A DNA stretch of 64,000 nt from Xenorhabdus sp014467285 (GCF_014467285.1 NZ_NKHR01000005.1:62001-126000); one strand, 5' to 3'; shown: positions 42,913 to 53,279, numbered from the stretch's first letter. The notes: generated from the letters alone by a model not told the origin. Program-made: numbers and translations.

Positions 42913-45242
42913 GTAGCGTCCGACAACCAATTTCTCAATATTTCTATATCATTCTTCCACTCCAGCTTTAACTCATCCACCCATTCCTGCACATTATCCC
43001 ACCATGCCGGTAAATCAGGTGATTGAATCTGTTGGGCCAACTGCTGCAAATGACGCAATCCAACAGAACCCGCAGCACCCTTGATCTTATGCGCTTCTTC
43101 CGTAATGCCTTTTTGATCCCTGGCAGTCATGTTCGAATCCAGTAAAGCGAGGTAACCGGGCATCATGGTTTCGAAAATAGCCAGATTGTCAGCAATCATC
43201 TTTGGCCCAACCAATTCGATATACTGGTTAAGCAATTCCATATCGAGTCGTTCTTCATCTTTCTTCACAATATCAGCCTCTGGTAATTTGCCTTCAGAAT
43301 CAGATGTCTTACCCCAATATCTTTCCATTGTGGCAATCAATTCCTTGACGGAAAGCGGCTTATTGAGAACGTCATCCATACCTGCATCAAGATATTCTTT
43401 CTTATCCTTTAACACATTGGCTGTCAGGGCGATTAATGGAGGTAAGGATTGAGAGGAGTAACGCTGGTGTAACTGACGCGCAATATCGAGCCCTGTCATA
43501 TCCGGCAATTGGATATCCAGTAACACCAAGTCATATTCATCAGGATCAAACATCGCCAGCGCATCATGCCCGTTCATGGCAACATCGACACTATTTCCCA
43601 ATTTCTCCAATACCGAACGGGCAACGATGACGTTCAGTTCAATATCTTCTACCAGCAAAATATTAAGAGCAGGCAATGGCAAGGTATCTTGCTCTTCTTT
43701 TCCTTCAGGATGTTCATCAATGGCCGGAGCAACCACAGACAAAGTAAAGCAAGAGCCTTGATCCAGCGTGCTTGTCACAGCAATGTCTCCTCCCATGCTT
43801 TGAGCAAGGCGTTTCGAGACAGCCAGACCAATCCCTGTTCCTGTCGCGGGGCGTCCGCCAGCACTGTCTGTCACCTGATAGTACATGGCAAAGATCTTTT
43901 CCAGCTCATCAGAAGGAATACCGATGCCAGAATCCGTAACTTCAAATAACAGCCGCTCTCCTTCTTCACGCCAGATACGCACCCGAATTTCCCCTTTAGG
44001 CGTAAATTTCACGGCATTGCTAATCAGGTTCCATAGAATTTGCCGCAGGCGAGTTCCATCGGTCAAAACCTTAGCAGGCAGTGACGATGCAGGTTCCAGT
44101 ACGAATTTAATGCCTTTCGGCTGTGCCAGTAATCCTGAGATGTTCTCCAAATCCACCATAAAGCCGGTGAAATCGATCGGCTGATTGTCCAACTGGATTT
44201 TACGCCGCTCAATTTTATCCAACTCAATAATATCATTGAAAATATTTCCAAGAGTAATGGCGCTGACATGGATAGTTTCCAAATATTTACTCTGTTCTGG
44301 TGTCAGGTCGGTATCCATCAAGATCCGGCTCAAGCCAACGATGCCATTTAAAGGCGTACGAAGCTCATGGCTAATCGTAGAGATAAACGTGGTCTTATCC
44401 CTGCTGGCATTCTCCAAAGCATCTTGATAGCGCTTACGCTCCGTTATATCCCGTCCGAATCCCATTAATCCATGCCGCTTTCCAACACGATCATAAAAAG
44501 GGACTTTTCTGAGTTCAAAACAGGCTTTGCGCCCATCGGGATAAACCAGCCATTGTTCGTAAGTCAGGGAGACATTGTGGCGAAATACTTTTTCGTCAGT
44601 TTCCATCACCTTACTGGCAATTTCTTTATCGTAAACTTCCGTCGGAGTCAGGCCAATAAGCTGTTTTTCACTTCTGCCAGTCAGCAGTTCCATCGCCCGA
44701 TTACAGCCGGAAAATTCATTGTCTTCATTGCGGTAATAAACCAAATCCGGAGAAGCATCCAAAAATGAACGCAATAGTACTGATTGCTGTTCAAGCTCAA
44801 TCTGCGTTTTTTCACGATGCTCCATTTCCAATTTAAGTTTATCCAGCAATATCAGATGCGCTTTTTCCGCTTTTTCCCTGTCGCTGATCTCTTGATTCAA
44901 TTGAGCAATATTTTCTTTGAGTTGCAGATTCAAAATAGCATCACGCTGACGCATCTCTTCCAGCTTATCGACCAGACTGGATAAACGTTGGCGAGACTCT
45001 TCAAGTTGCTCCACAACGATAGAAAGAAAGTAAACGGCCCAAGGGGTAATCACTAAACCAAAAAAGATAGAGCGAATTAAATCAATGCGCTGCACTTCCC
45101 CATGCAATGCAAATGTAACTGCCATTTGCATGACCATCGCAAGAATAACCAGAGCAGAGGCAAGCAATATCGAAAAACGCACCAACCCTAGCTTCATCAT
45201 CAAATCTACATAATATCGGGCAAGCCCTCGAATCAGCTTCAT
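42903..45242 (-). CDS. arcB: Anoxic redox sensor kinase ArcB
   Basis: This 779-residue tripartite kinase (E. coli 778) has two membrane helices (about 22-42 and 58-77) and a coiled coil (78-150). The PAS domain keeps both redox Cys (EFSGCNRAMELL, GRKACFELRK). A kinase core follows with His in FISTISHELRTPLNGIVGLS, a receiver with Asp in LVLLDIQLPDMTG, and an HPt with His in EEAHKIKGAAGSVG. It phosphorylates ArcA when quinones are reduced. ATG 45242 matches the E. coli start; the frame extends to 45278. yhcC, next door in E. coli, is absent here. Confidence 0.96.
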   Translation of the reverse strand: MKLIRGLARYYVDLMMKLGLVRFSILLASALVILAMVMQMAVTFALHGEVQRIDLIRSIFFGLVITPWAVYFLSIVVEQLEESRQRLSSLVDKLEEMRQRDAILNLQLKENIAQLNQEISDREKAEKAHLILLDKLKLEMEHREKTQIELEQQSVLLRSFLDASPDLVYYRNEDNEFSGCNRAMELLTGRSEKQLIGLTPTEVYDKEIASKVMETDEKVFRHNVSLTYEQWLVYPDGRKACFELRKVPFYDRVGKRHGLMGFGRDITERKRYQDALENASRDKTTFISTISHELRTPLNGIVGLSRILMDTDLTPEQSKYLETIHVSAITLGNIFNDIIELDKIERRKIQLDNQPIDFTGFMVDLENISGLLAQPKGIKFVLEPASSLPAKVLTDGTRLRQILWNLISNAVKFTPKGEIRVRIWREEGERLLFEVTDSGIGIPSDELEKIFAMYYQVTDSAGGRPATGTGIGLAVSKRLAQSMGGDIAVTSTLDQGSCFTLSVVAPAIDEHPEGKEEQDTLPLPALNILLVEDIELNVIVARSVLEKLGNSVDVAMNGHDALAMFDPDEYDLVLLDIQLPDMTGLDIARQLHQRYSSQSLPPLIALTANVLKDKKEYLDAGMDDVLNKPLSVKELIATMERYWGKTSDSEGKLPEADIVKKDEERLDMELLNQYIELVGPKMIADNLAIFETMMPGYLALLDSNMTARDQKGITEEAHKIKGAAGSVGLRHLQQLAQQIQSPDLPAWWDNVQEWVDELKLEWKNDIEILRNWLSDATKK

Positions 45243-45501
45243 AACCGTTCCCAGTAAAATAATTTCCAGTAAAGTCACCAGATTGAATCATAACGTAAAA
45301 AAGGCTCGACTTCGTTGAGGGATATCACCTCTAATCCGCAAGAGAATAAAAACACACAAAAACAGAATAATTATTCATTCAATTTTTTTAACCTCTTTTT
45401 TGGATCAAAAAACAATCAATCATTTATTCTTATCAAACATAAAATATGCAACAAAATTCCCAAAAAATAAAAAAATTTAGATTAAAACACTAGTAATGTC
45501 G

Positions 45502-45524
45502 TATTTTAGAGCATATCTAAAATA
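45502..45524 (+). promoter_or_regulatory. Palindrome upstream of gltB
   Basis: TATTTTAGA (45502-45510) and TCTAAAATA (45516-45524) are perfect inverted repeats around GCATA; outer TGTCG/CGACA pairs add weaker symmetry. It could be an operator (Lrp-like AT content) or part of a leader. Confidence 0.45.
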
Positions 45525-45541
45525 GATAATGCGACAATTTT

Positions 45542-45557
45542 AGTGATATAGCTCACA
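45542..45557 (+). promoter_or_regulatory. CRP-like site 1 upstream of gltB
   Basis: AGTGA-TATAGC-TCACA matches the TGTGA-N6-TCACA consensus at 9 of 10 bases, 375 bp before the gltB start. Confidence 0.6.
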
Positions 45558-45569
45558 CCAGTTAAGGCT

Positions 45570-45585
45570 TATGATCTTGGTCACA
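45570..45585 (+). promoter_or_regulatory. CRP-like site 2 upstream of gltB
   Basis: TATGA-TCTTGG-TCACA matches the consensus at 9 of 10 bases. It lies 28 bp centre-to-centre from site 1. Confidence 0.5.
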
Positions 45586-45931
45586 AAACACAAAACAACA
45601 TTATTTATTATTTAAATTCAATTACATAAATAAAATATCATTGCAATAAACGTCATTTGACACTATTTGACCTGCTCTCTTTTTACCGTTAAGTTGGGAA
45701 TTCACTGAAAATCACCTGCCGGATAATCACTCGGCTCATATTTATGCAGTAACACATTTATGCAGTAACACAACATCATTTTGATTTACCGCTTGTTATT
45801 GCCAATAAAGTTATTGCCAATAAAACAAGTGGCGATTGACTGAGGGCGCAAATCAGACGCCCGTAGAAATAATATATCTATATCATCTCGCGAGTGATGT
45901 GAGAGCTGGACAGAACTTGGGGAGCTTTACA

Positions 45932-48900
45932 ATGTTGTATGATAATTTGCAGGAAAAAGACAACTGTGGTTTTGGATTAATCGCACATATTGAAGGGGAG
46001 CCAAGCCACAAAGTGGTGCGCACCGCCATACATGCACTGGCTCGGATGCAGCACCGGGGCGCGATTTTAGCGGATGGAAAAACGGGCGATGGTTGTGGCT
46101 TATTAATGCAAAAGCCCGATCGTTTTTTTCAGATGATCGCCAACGAACATTCATGGCGGCTAGCCAAGAACTATGCTGTCGGTATGCTGTTTCTAAGTCA
46201 GGATGCCAAAATAGCTCAATCATGTCGTGACATCATCGAACAAGAATTACAAAACGAAACCTTATCTATTGTGGGTTGGCGGGAAGTTCCCATCAATCGC
46301 GATATTTTGGGGGATATTGCCCTATCAAGCCTGCCTCGCATTGAACAGATTTTTGTCAATGCACCTGCCGGATGGCGCTCGCAGGATTTAGAACGCCGGT
46401 TATTCGTTGCCCGGCGTCGTATAGAAAAACGCATCACTGACAATGATTTTTATATTTGCAGCCTGTCTAATCTGGTCACAATTTACAAAGGGCTGTGCAT
46501 GGCTGCGGATTTACCCCGTTTCTATCCAGATTTGGCCGACTTGCGGATGGAATCTTCCATCTGTTTATTCCACCAACGTTTTTCGACCAATACGGTTCCC
46601 CGCTGGCCTCTGGCACAACCGTTTCGTTATCTGGCGCATAATGGGGAAATCAATACCATTACAGGCAACCGTGAATGGGCGAAAGCGAGAGCCTATAAGT
46701 TTCGCACGCCACTGATCCCTGATTTGCATACCGCGGCACCTTTCGTAAATGAAACAGGCTCAGACTCCAGTTCATTGGACAATATGCTGGAGCTGTTCCT
46801 CAATGGCGGTATGGATTTAATTCGCGCGATGCGACTGCTGGTTCCGCCAGCATGGCAGAATAACCCGGATATGGATGATGACCTGCGCGCATTCTTCGAT
46901 TTCAATTCCATGCATATGGAACCGTGGGATGGCCCTGCCGGCATCGTTATTTCTGATGGGCGCTATGCGGCCTGTAATCTGGATCGCAATGGCCTGCGCC
47001 CTGCCCGTTATGTGATTACCAAAGATAAGCTGATTACCTGTGCTTCTGAAGTGGGCATTTGGGATTACCAGCCCGATGAAGTCGTGGAGAAAGGCCGCGT
47101 TGGGCCGGGTGAGTTAATGGTCATTGATACTTATGCAGGCCGCATTCTTCATTCCGCTGAAACGGATAATGATTTGAAACTCAGACATCCCTATAAAGAA
47201 TGGCTGGAGAAGAATGTTAAGCGTTTAACCCCATTTGAGGAATTGCCGGAGGATCAAGTAGGTCAAAGGGATTTAGATGATCGGCTGTTGGCAACTTACC
47301 ACAAGCAATTTGCCTACAGTAATGAGGAATTGGATCAGATTATCCGTACCCTTGGTGAAAATGCTCAGGAAGCTACCGGATCAATGGGAGATGATACGCC
47401 ATTTGCTGTACTATCCAGCCGCCCGCGCATCATTTATGATTATTTCCGTCAACAATTTGCCCAAGTCACCAATCCCCCCATCGATCCACTGCGTGAAGCC
47501 CATGTTATGTCATTGTCTACCCGTATTGGGCGAGAAATGAATGTCTTTTGTGAAGCGGAAGGGCAAGCGCATCGACTGAGTTTTGAATCTCCGGTTCTGC
47601 TCTACTCTGATTTCGTGCAACTGACTACGCAGCAAGAATCCTATTATCGTGCTGATACGCTGGATTTAACCTTCAATCCACAGGAAACCAGCCTTAAAAG
47701 TGCAGTTGCAACCTTATGTGAAAGTGCCGAAAAACTCGTCCGTAATGGCGCGGTATTACTGGTGCTATCCGACCGCAATATTTCACCCGACAAGCTGCCA
47801 ATCCCTGCCCCAATGGCTGTCGGTGCCATTCAGCACTGTTTGGTTGAGAAAAACCTGCGCTGCGATGCCAATTTGATCGTAGAAACGGCCAGCGCGCGTG
47901 ATCCGCATCATTTTGCTGTATTGCTGAGCTTTGGTGCTACTGCGGTTTACCCTTATCTGGCTTATGAATCACTGGGAAAAATGGTGGATGATGGCACAAT
48001 CAACACGCCATATGCCCGCGTTATGCTGAATTATCGCAACGGGGTTAATAAAGGGCTGTATAAGATTATGTCCAAAATGGGCATCTCCACTATCTCTTCT
48101 TATCGCTGCTCTAAATTGTTCGAAGCTGTCGGCCTGCATCCTGAGGTGACAGATGTCTGTTTCAATGGCGTTGTCAGCCGTATTGGAGGGGCGGATTTCA
48201 GCGATTTTGAACAAGACTTGCGGAACCTTTCCAAACGCGCATGGCTACATCGTCACACCATCGATCAGGGCGGGCTGCTGAAATATGTCCATAATGGGGA
48301 ATACCACGCTTATAACCCTGATGTCGTCAATGCCTTGCAGGCTGCGGTTCACAGCGGCAAGTACAGCGATTATCAAAAATATTCCGCATTGGTGAATGGA
48401 CGCCCTGTCACAACGCTGCGGGATTTACTGGCTATTGCACCGAAAGGCGAGCCAATAGCCATTGAGGATGTTGAACCCGCAGAAGCCCTGTTCAAACGTT
48501 TTGACACAGCAGCCATGTCGATTGGGGCGCTAAGCCCTGAAGCTCATGAAGCGCTGGCAGAAGCGATGAATACCTTGGGTGGTTTTTCCAATTCTGGCGA
48601 AGGCGGGGAAGATCCCGCTCGTTACGGTACAAAGAAAGTTTCCCGCATTAAACAGGTCGCCTCGGGTCGGTTCGGGGTTACGCCAGCATATCTGACCAGC
48701 GCCGATGTAATTCAGATAAAGGTCGCACAAGGCGCAAAACCGGGGGAAGGCGGTCAGTTACCGGGAGATAAGGTAACGCCTTATATCGCCAAATTGCGTT
48801 ACTCTGTACCGGGAGTCACACTGATTTCGCCACCACCACATCATGATATTTATTCTATCGAAGACCTGGCTCAACTGATTTTCGATCTTAAGCAAGTGAA

Positions 48901-50389
48901 TCCGAAGGCGCTGATTTCAGTGAAACTGGTTTCAGAGCCGGGTGTGGGAACAATTGCCACAGGTGTCGCCAAAGCCTACGCCGATCTGATTACTATTGCC
49001 GGTTATGACGGAGGAACCGGTGCGAGCCCCTTGTCTTCCGTAAAATATGCCGGTTGTCCGTGGGAATTGGGGCTTGTGGAAACGCAACAGGCACTGGTTG
49101 CCAATGGGCTGCGCCATAAAATCCGCCTTCAGGTTGACGGGGGATTGAAAACAGGTCTGGATATCATCAAAGCAGCTATTTTAGGGGCGGAAAGTTTTGG
49201 TTTTGGTACTGGCCCGATGGTGGCCCTTGGCTGTAAGTATCTGCGTATCTGCCACTTAAATAACTGTGCGACAGGCGTTGCGACGCAAGATGAAAAACTG
49301 CGTCAGTCTCACTATCATGGCCTGCCAGAAAGAGTCATTAATTACTTTCACTTTATTGCGCAGGAGACACGTGAGTTGATGGCGCAATTAGGCGTGAAGC
49401 GGCTTATTGATTTGATTGGCCGAACAGACCTGCTGGAAATACTTGAGGGGATTTCTGCCAAACAAAGTAAGCTCAATCTTGAGCCTTTGCTGGAAACCGC
49501 AGAGCCTCACGCGGGCAAAGATTTACATTGTACGGAGGATAACCCTCCCTTCGATCAAGGTGGGTTAAATAAATCCATTGTCACTCAAGCCATGCCTTAT
49601 GTGGAAAATGTGCAGAGTAAGACGTTCTATTTTGATATCCAAAATACTGACCGCTCTGTGGGAGCATCCCTCTCCGGCGAGATTGCGGCGCGATATGGCG
49701 ACCAAGGGTTAGCTGCCGATCCAATCAAACTGCATTTCACCGGTACGGCCGGGCAAAGTTTTGGCGTCTGGAATGCAAGTGGCGTCGAATTGACCTTAAC
49801 CGGCGATGCCAATGATTATGTCGGTAAAGGTATGGCAGGAGGCAGAATCGTTATCCTCCCTCCTGTTGGCTCAGCCTTCAAGAGTAACGAAGCCACCATT
49901 ATCGGCAATACCTGTCTTTATGGCGCGACAGGTGGAAAATTATTTGCTGCAGGGCGTGCTGGCGAACGCTTCGCAGTACGTAATTCCGGTGCTATCACTG
50001 TGATCGAGGGGATCGGCGATAACGGCTGTGAATATATGACCGGCGGTATCGTCTGTGTTCTCGGCAACACCGGGGTAAACTTCGGTGCAGGCATGACCGG
50101 CGGATTCGCTTACGTGCTTGATGAGTCCGATGATTTCCGCAAACGTGTTAATCCAGAGCTGGTGGAAGTTCTCTCCATGGATGCCCTCGCCATTCACAAG
50201 GAACATCTGCGGGGATTAATCACCGAACATGTCCGTCTGACAGGTTCTCAACATGGCGAAAGCCTATTGGAGAATTGGTCACAATGGGTCAATAAATTTG
50301 CGCTGGTTAAACCCAAATCCAGTGATGTCAGCGCGTTGTTGGGACACCGTAGCCGTTCTTCTGCGGAATTGCGGGTTCAGGCACAGTAA
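45932..50389 (+). CDS. gltB: Glutamate synthase, large subunit
   Basis: This 1485-residue NADPH-GOGAT alpha subunit makes two glutamates from glutamine and 2-oxoglutarate. An 11-residue propeptide (MLYDNLQEKDN) precedes the nucleophile Cys 12 (CGFGLIAHIEGEPSHKVV). The glutaminase domain spans to about 420, the FMN barrel to about 1200 (GGTGASPLSSVKYAG) with 3Fe-4S ligands in LGCKYLRICHLNNCATG, and the beta-helix domain runs to the end. ATG 45932 has GGGGAG upstream. The longer frame from 45836 is unlikely, and the long E. coli leader is absent. gltD follows after 10 bp. Confidence 0.97.
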   Translation: MLYDNLQEKDNCGFGLIAHIEGEPSHKVVRTAIHALARMQHRGAILADGKTGDGCGLLMQKPDRFFQMIANEHSWRLAKNYAVGMLFLSQDAKIAQSCRDIIEQELQNETLSIVGWREVPINRDILGDIALSSLPRIEQIFVNAPAGWRSQDLERRLFVARRRIEKRITDNDFYICSLSNLVTIYKGLCMAADLPRFYPDLADLRMESSICLFHQRFSTNTVPRWPLAQPFRYLAHNGEINTITGNREWAKARAYKFRTPLIPDLHTAAPFVNETGSDSSSLDNMLELFLNGGMDLIRAMRLLVPPAWQNNPDMDDDLRAFFDFNSMHMEPWDGPAGIVISDGRYAACNLDRNGLRPARYVITKDKLITCASEVGIWDYQPDEVVEKGRVGPGELMVIDTYAGRILHSAETDNDLKLRHPYKEWLEKNVKRLTPFEELPEDQVGQRDLDDRLLATYHKQFAYSNEELDQIIRTLGENAQEATGSMGDDTPFAVLSSRPRIIYDYFRQQFAQVTNPPIDPLREAHVMSLSTRIGREMNVFCEAEGQAHRLSFESPVLLYSDFVQLTTQQESYYRADTLDLTFNPQETSLKSAVATLCESAEKLVRNGAVLLVLSDRNISPDKLPIPAPMAVGAIQHCLVEKNLRCDANLIVETASARDPHHFAVLLSFGATAVYPYLAYESLGKMVDDGTINTPYARVMLNYRNGVNKGLYKIMSKMGISTISSYRCSKLFEAVGLHPEVTDVCFNGVVSRIGGADFSDFEQDLRNLSKRAWLHRHTIDQGGLLKYVHNGEYHAYNPDVVNALQAAVHSGKYSDYQKYSALVNGRPVTTLRDLLAIAPKGEPIAIEDVEPAEALFKRFDTAAMSIGALSPEAHEALAEAMNTLGGFSNSGEGGEDPARYGTKKVSRIKQVASGRFGVTPAYLTSADVIQIKVAQGAKPGEGGQLPGDKVTPYIAKLRYSVPGVTLISPPPHHDIYSIEDLAQLIFDLKQVNPKALISVKLVSEPGVGTIATGVAKAYADLITIAGYDGGTGASPLSSVKYAGCPWELGLVETQQALVANGLRHKIRLQVDGGLKTGLDIIKAAILGAESFGFGTGPMVALGCKYLRICHLNNCATGVATQDEKLRQSHYHGLPERVINYFHFIAQETRELMAQLGVKRLIDLIGRTDLLEILEGISAKQSKLNLEPLLETAEPHAGKDLHCTEDNPPFDQGGLNKSIVTQAMPYVENVQSKTFYFDIQNTDRSVGASLSGEIAARYGDQGLAADPIKLHFTGTAGQSFGVWNASGVELTLTGDANDYVGKGMAGGRIVILPPVGSAFKSNEATIIGNTCLYGATGGKLFAAGRAGERFAVRNSGAITVIEGIGDNGCEYMTGGIVCVLGNTGVNFGAGMTGGFAYVLDESDDFRKRVNPELVEVLSMDALAIHKEHLRGLITEHVRLTGSQHGESLLENWSQWVNKFALVKPKSSDVSALLGHRSRSSAELRVQAQ

Positions 50390-50399
50390 GGAGTCAATA

Positions 50400-51818
50400 A
50401 TGAGCCAGAATGTTTATCAATTTATCGACTTACAGCGTGTCGATCCGCCGAAGAAGCCGTTGAAAATCCGGAAAATAGAATTTGTGGAAATTTATGAATC
50501 ATTTTCAGAAATTCAGGCGCAAGCACAAGCAGATCGTTGTCTTGCATGCGGGAACCCGTACTGTGAATGGAAATGTCCCGTACATAACTATATTCCAAAC
50601 TGGCTGAAACTTGCCAATGAAGGGCGCATCATCGAAGCCGCAGAGTTATCACACCAGACCAACAGCCTGCCAGAAGTCTGCGGACGGGTTTGTCCACAAG
50701 ATCGCCTGTGTGAAGGCGCCTGTACGCTGAATGATGACTTTGGTGCAGTCACTATTGGCAACATTGAACGCTACATTAACGACACGGCGATAGCCATGGG
50801 TTGGAAACCGGATATGTCACATGTAACCCCGACAGGCAAACGGGTGGCAGTGATTGGCGCTGGCCCTGCGGGATTGGCCTGCGCAGATGTCCTCACCCGT
50901 AACGGCGTACAAGTCGTGGTTTATGATCGCCATCCTGAAATCGGAGGCTTGCTCACATTTGGCATCCCTGCTTTCAAACTGGAAAAAGAGGTGATGATTC
51001 GTCGCCGTGAAATGTTCTCCGATATGGGGATCGAATTCCGCTTAGATACTGAAATCGGTAAAGACATCTCACTGACCGAACTTACAAAAGAATTTGATGC
51101 TGTATTTCTTGGCGTGGGCACTTACCAATCCATTCACGCCGGGCTGGAAAACGAAGATGCAGACGGGGTATATGATGCCCTGCCTTTTTTAATCGCTAAT
51201 ACCCGTCAGTTGATGGGCTTCTCTTCTCTGCCAGAACAGCCTTATGTTGATATGAAAGGTAAACGTGTATTGGTTCTGGGTGGCGGTGATACAGCCATGG
51301 ACTGCGTTCGTACTTCAGTTCGCCAGGGCGCTACGAGCGTTATCTGTGCCTATCGCCGGGATGAAGAAAATATGCCCGGTTCTCGCCGGGAAGTGAAAAA
51401 TGCTAAAGAGGAAGGTGTTGAGTTCCGCTTCAATCTTCAGCCAATTAGTATTGAAGTTAATAGCACTGGACAAGTTTGTGGCGTCAGGGTCGTGAAAACA
51501 CAGCTAGGTGCCATGGATGAAAAAGGCCGTCGTGAAGCTGAAATCATTCAAGGCTCCGAGTTCCTGATAGAAGCTGATGCGGTGATTATGGCGTTTGGTT
51601 TTAAGCCTCACACGATGAGCTGGCTGGACGAACATCAAGTCGCTCTCGATCAAAAGGGACGTATTATCGCCCCCGAATCCAGTGAATTACCTTTCCAAAC
51701 CAGTAACCCCAAAATATTCGCAGGTGGAGATGCAGTACGCGGTTCTGACTTAGTAGTCACTGCAATCGCTGAAGGCAGAAGAGCCGCTTCCAGCGTTCTT
51801 GATTATCTTGAAGTGTAA
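50400..51818 (+). CDS. gltD: Glutamate synthase, small subunit
   Basis: This 472-residue beta subunit (same length as E. coli) passes electrons from NADPH by FAD to GltB. N-terminal 4Fe-4S ligands are seen in CLACGNPYCEWKCP and CGRVCPQDRLCEGAC. The FAD loop is AVIGAGPAGLACADVL, and the NADPH loop is VLVLGGGDTAMDCVRT. ATG 50400 has AAGGAG eight bases upstream. A terminator closes the gltBD operon; no gltF is present. Confidence 0.97.
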   Translation: MSQNVYQFIDLQRVDPPKKPLKIRKIEFVEIYESFSEIQAQAQADRCLACGNPYCEWKCPVHNYIPNWLKLANEGRIIEAAELSHQTNSLPEVCGRVCPQDRLCEGACTLNDDFGAVTIGNIERYINDTAIAMGWKPDMSHVTPTGKRVAVIGAGPAGLACADVLTRNGVQVVVYDRHPEIGGLLTFGIPAFKLEKEVMIRRREMFSDMGIEFRLDTEIGKDISLTELTKEFDAVFLGVGTYQSIHAGLENEDADGVYDALPFLIANTRQLMGFSSLPEQPYVDMKGKRVLVLGGGDTAMDCVRTSVRQGATSVICAYRRDEENMPGSRREVKNAKEEGVEFRFNLQPISIEVNSTGQVCGVRVVKTQLGAMDEKGRREAEIIQGSEFLIEADAVIMAFGFKPHTMSWLDEHQVALDQKGRIIAPESSELPFQTSNPKIFAGGDAVRGSDLVVTAIAEGRRAASSVLDYLEV

Positions 51819-51848
51819 TACTTAATTTTCCCTCTTCATTTCCCCCTA

Positions 51849-51879
51849 TTTTCTCCGGCTTTCTGCCGGAGAAAATTTC
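51849..51879 (+). terminator. Terminator of gltBD
   Basis: A perfect 11-bp stem TTTTCTCCGGC / GCCGGAGAAAA with loop TTTCT, then TTTC, 30 bp after gltD. Confidence 0.85.
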
Positions 51880-52141
51880 AATAAATTAAAATAATCCTGT
51901 TTTTTTATTTTGTTCTTACTACCACACTGATTTTCTTTTTTGGATTTATGCGATTATTCTTATATCCTAAAGTCAAATATTCCAATTTAATCACCCACTC
52001 GTTACAGCAATACAACAATAGTGCAATACCGTAATACAGCAACAAGGTTTATTTTTTTCGAACAGAAAACTTTTCAGTGTAACTGATTAAATAGAACTAA
52101 ATTAAAAGACCATTAGAGTGATAATAACTAGGAAGAAATAT

Positions 52142-52651
52142 ATGCGCTTATTCACACAGGTACTCTTCTTCTCCTTCATCTGCTTGATAAGTTTGCCATC
52201 GGTTGCCAGATTCGCTACGCCCGAAAAGATCATGCAGCAAGTGCAGGAAAGAGGGGTGAATGCTGTTGTGGCTGAATTAAGCGAAGAACGAGAATGGAGT
52301 AATATTACCCATAACATCGCAACTGGTGATAGCCAATGGATACAACTTGCCTTCAAATTATCCCAAAATATTCACCCAACCGTTTCAAAACAGATCACTA
52401 ACGCCTTATCACTTGCTTTGGTTAATAATCCTGCTGAGGTATTAGAATTGACAAACAAACATCGCGTTCTTTCATTTGCTGATATCTGTAATATTCCTCC
52501 AACGATAATAGGAATATCGAAAAAGAGAGCATTTTTTAACAGCGCGATGGACAGCCTAAAAGAGGCAGATCAGTCTAAGCGTGGAAAAAATCGGGACAAT
52601 ATCGAAACGTGTCGATGGGAAATTGAAAAGGCAGCCAGTATCTATTTTTGA
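52142..52651 (+). CDS. Hypothetical secreted helical protein
   Basis: This 169-residue protein has a Sec signal (MRLFTQVLFFSFICLISLPS; cleavage near residue 24) and a helical mature part. Segments such as TGDSQWIQLAFKLSQNIHPT and ALSLALVNNPAEVLEL recall a widespread but uncharacterised proteobacterial exported family whose members share a T-G-D-S-x-W motif. Two Cys in the mature part (ICNIPP, ETCRWE) could form a disulfide. It stands alone between gltD and sspB with its own bidirectional terminator. Start ATG 52142 has AGGAAG eight bases upstream. No function can be given. Confidence 0.65.
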   Translation: MRLFTQVLFFSFICLISLPSVARFATPEKIMQQVQERGVNAVVAELSEEREWSNITHNIATGDSQWIQLAFKLSQNIHPTVSKQITNALSLALVNNPAEVLELTNKHRVLSFADICNIPPTIIGISKKRAFFNSAMDSLKEADQSKRGKNRDNIETCRWEIEKAASIYF

Positions 52652-52673
52652 CAAAAAAATAAACGGATCTAAA

Positions 52674-52705
52674 AAATAAAGGAGAACAATGTCTCCTTTA
52701 TTTTT
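52674..52705. terminator. Bidirectional terminator
   Basis: A 12-bp stem AAATAAAGGAGA / TCTCCTTTATTT with a 6-nt loop has T-runs on both strands, serving the 52142 gene and sspAB. Confidence 0.9.
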
Positions 52706-52793
52706 ACACCATTGCTATTCCTTTCTTATTTCAAACTGCTGCTTTTATAGGCTGCAACTTGAAATTCAGATTGGAATGTCGTTCACTGCGCAA

Positions 52794-53276
52794 TTATTTT
52801 ACGACACGCAAGGTTGGGCGACCTTTTGGTGGTTGAGGTGGTTCATCGTCTGGTGACTTATCATCACGAGAAATTTTCTTATCGTGGATAAGTACCAAAT
52901 TGTCTGCTACCGGCGAATCCACTTCTTCTGACTCGCTATTCTCTTCATAGGCGAGTTCGGGTTCAAACATCATTCCCGCGCCATTCTCACGGGCATAAAC
53001 CGCAAGAACAGCCTCCATTGGGACAGTGACTTGACGTGCAACACCACCAAAGCGGGCATTGAATCTAACTTCATCGTTGGTCAATTCCAAATTACCAACT
53101 GCCCTCGGTGAAATATTCAGGATAATTTGCCCATTCTGTGCATATTCTAATGGAACGTTTACGCCGTAAAGACTAACATCCACAACAATATGCGGGGTCA
53201 TTTCATTATCCAACAACCACTCATAATGTGCCCGCAATAGATAAGGGCGACGTGGAGACATTTGAGTCATCTCCAT
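52794..53276 (-). CDS. sspB: ClpXP adaptor SspB
   Basis: This 160-residue protein (E. coli 165) delivers ssrA-tagged proteins and RseA fragments to ClpXP. The folded tag-binding part is at residues 6-112 (RRPYLLRAHYEWLLDNEMTP, LNISPRAVGNLELTNDEVRF), a flexible acidic linker follows, and the ClpX-binding tail is GRPTLRVVK. It lies 3 bp after sspA, so the two are co-transcribed. Confidence 0.96.
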   Translation of the reverse strand: MEMTQMSPRRPYLLRAHYEWLLDNEMTPHIVVDVSLYGVNVPLEYAQNGQIILNISPRAVGNLELTNDEVRFNARFGGVARQVTVPMEAVLAVYARENGAGMMFEPELAYEENSESEEVDSPVADNLVLIHDKKISRDDKSPDDEPPQPPKGRPTLRVVK

Positions 53277-53279
53277 AAA

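Larger units (their letters stand above)
45243..45931. other. Divergent control region arcB / gltB
   Basis: This 689-bp AT-rich region carries the gltBD promoter and the arcB promoter. It holds a hairpin CTCGAC/GTTGAG near 45304, a 9-bp palindrome (45502-45524) and two CRP-like sites. Lrp and IHF act on gltBD in E. coli, and the long A/T runs would suit them, but I could not fix single sites. No gene is seen. Confidence 0.5.

Noticed and set aside
43165..44984. Series of plus-strand frames within arcB
   Set aside because: Shadows of a strongly conserved kinase gene.
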